NCBI GenBank assembly: GCA_046538375.1 | Contig: JBKHJA010000070.1 | Coordinates: 1-14,302, forward strand | Reading direction: 5' to 3' | Source: JBKHJA01 sp046538375 | GTDB taxonomy: Bacteria; Acidobacteriota; Aminicenantia; Aminicenantales; Aminicenantaceae | Length of the DNA stretch: 14,302 bases | Shown: one piece after another, positions 14,281 through 14,302 of the stretch | Position numbering within the stretch: the first letter of the stretch is position 1 | How the letters are laid out: each line of letters starts with the position of its first letter | Position numbers and translations under genes: made by a program | The notes under the pieces: generated by a model | What the model was told of the DNA's origin: nothing | Database searches by the model: none | What the model saw: the letters and a program-made list of their open reading frames with translations, nothing else

Positions 14281-14302
14281 ATGACATTTACCCTCCAACA
14301 TT

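Noticed and set aside
14281..14302. ATG directly after the ugd stop, possibly starting another gene
   Set aside because: Only seven codons are visible before the window ends, with no clear ribosome binding site, so it cannot be supported.

Overview
The window looks like a bacterial chromosome fragment of moderate G+C. It has two divergent gene blocks that meet in a 574-base non-coding region around 6.1-6.65 kb. Gene content and protein style would fit an uncultured Acidobacteriota/Aminicenantota-like lineage, but this is an impression and was not tested.

Left block, minus strand, read from 6080 down to 1: PhoH-family ATPase, a seven-transmembrane HD phosphohydrolase (PgpH type), the 16S rRNA maturation endonuclease YbeY, a membrane CBS/CorC-HlyC protein, the ribosome-assembly GTPase Era, and tRNA-His(GUG) at the window edge. 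The protein genes are tightly packed: one zero-base junction, two overlaps, and one gap of about 33 bases. A good sigma70-type promoter (TTGACA-17-TTTAAA, 6122-6150) precedes them. This is a ribosome-maturation and RNA-quality operon with a cyclic-dinucleotide hydrolase inside it.

Right block, plus strand, 6655 to 14280: a small ribbon-helix-helix-like protein, ATP sulfurylase (Sat), an alkaline-phosphatase-superfamily enzyme, APS kinase (CysC), a UDP-sugar 4-epimerase (SDR), a UDP-HexNAc 6-dehydrogenase of WbpA type, and UDP-glucose 6-dehydrogenase (Ugd). It is preceded by TTGAAA-17-TATAAA (6565-6593). The first part activates sulfate to APS and PAPS. The second part makes nucleotide-activated amino sugars and uronic acids. 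No APS/PAPS reductase is present here, so PAPS may be used to sulfate a uronic-acid polysaccharide. That link is inference.

The most unusual signal is a non-coding element present twice in the same orientation, at 6185-6493 (copy A) and 12728-12862 (copy B). The two copies share sequence blocks, a symmetric TCT/CTC internal loop and the same order of stems. The stems differ between copies by compensatory base changes, and G.U pairs point to a plus-strand RNA. Copy A differs mainly by about 170 extra bases, full of hairpins, inserted in one hairpin loop. I do not recognise the family. A further intercistronic stretch (9551-9808) before cysC is also rich in inverted repeats and has a candidate internal promoter.
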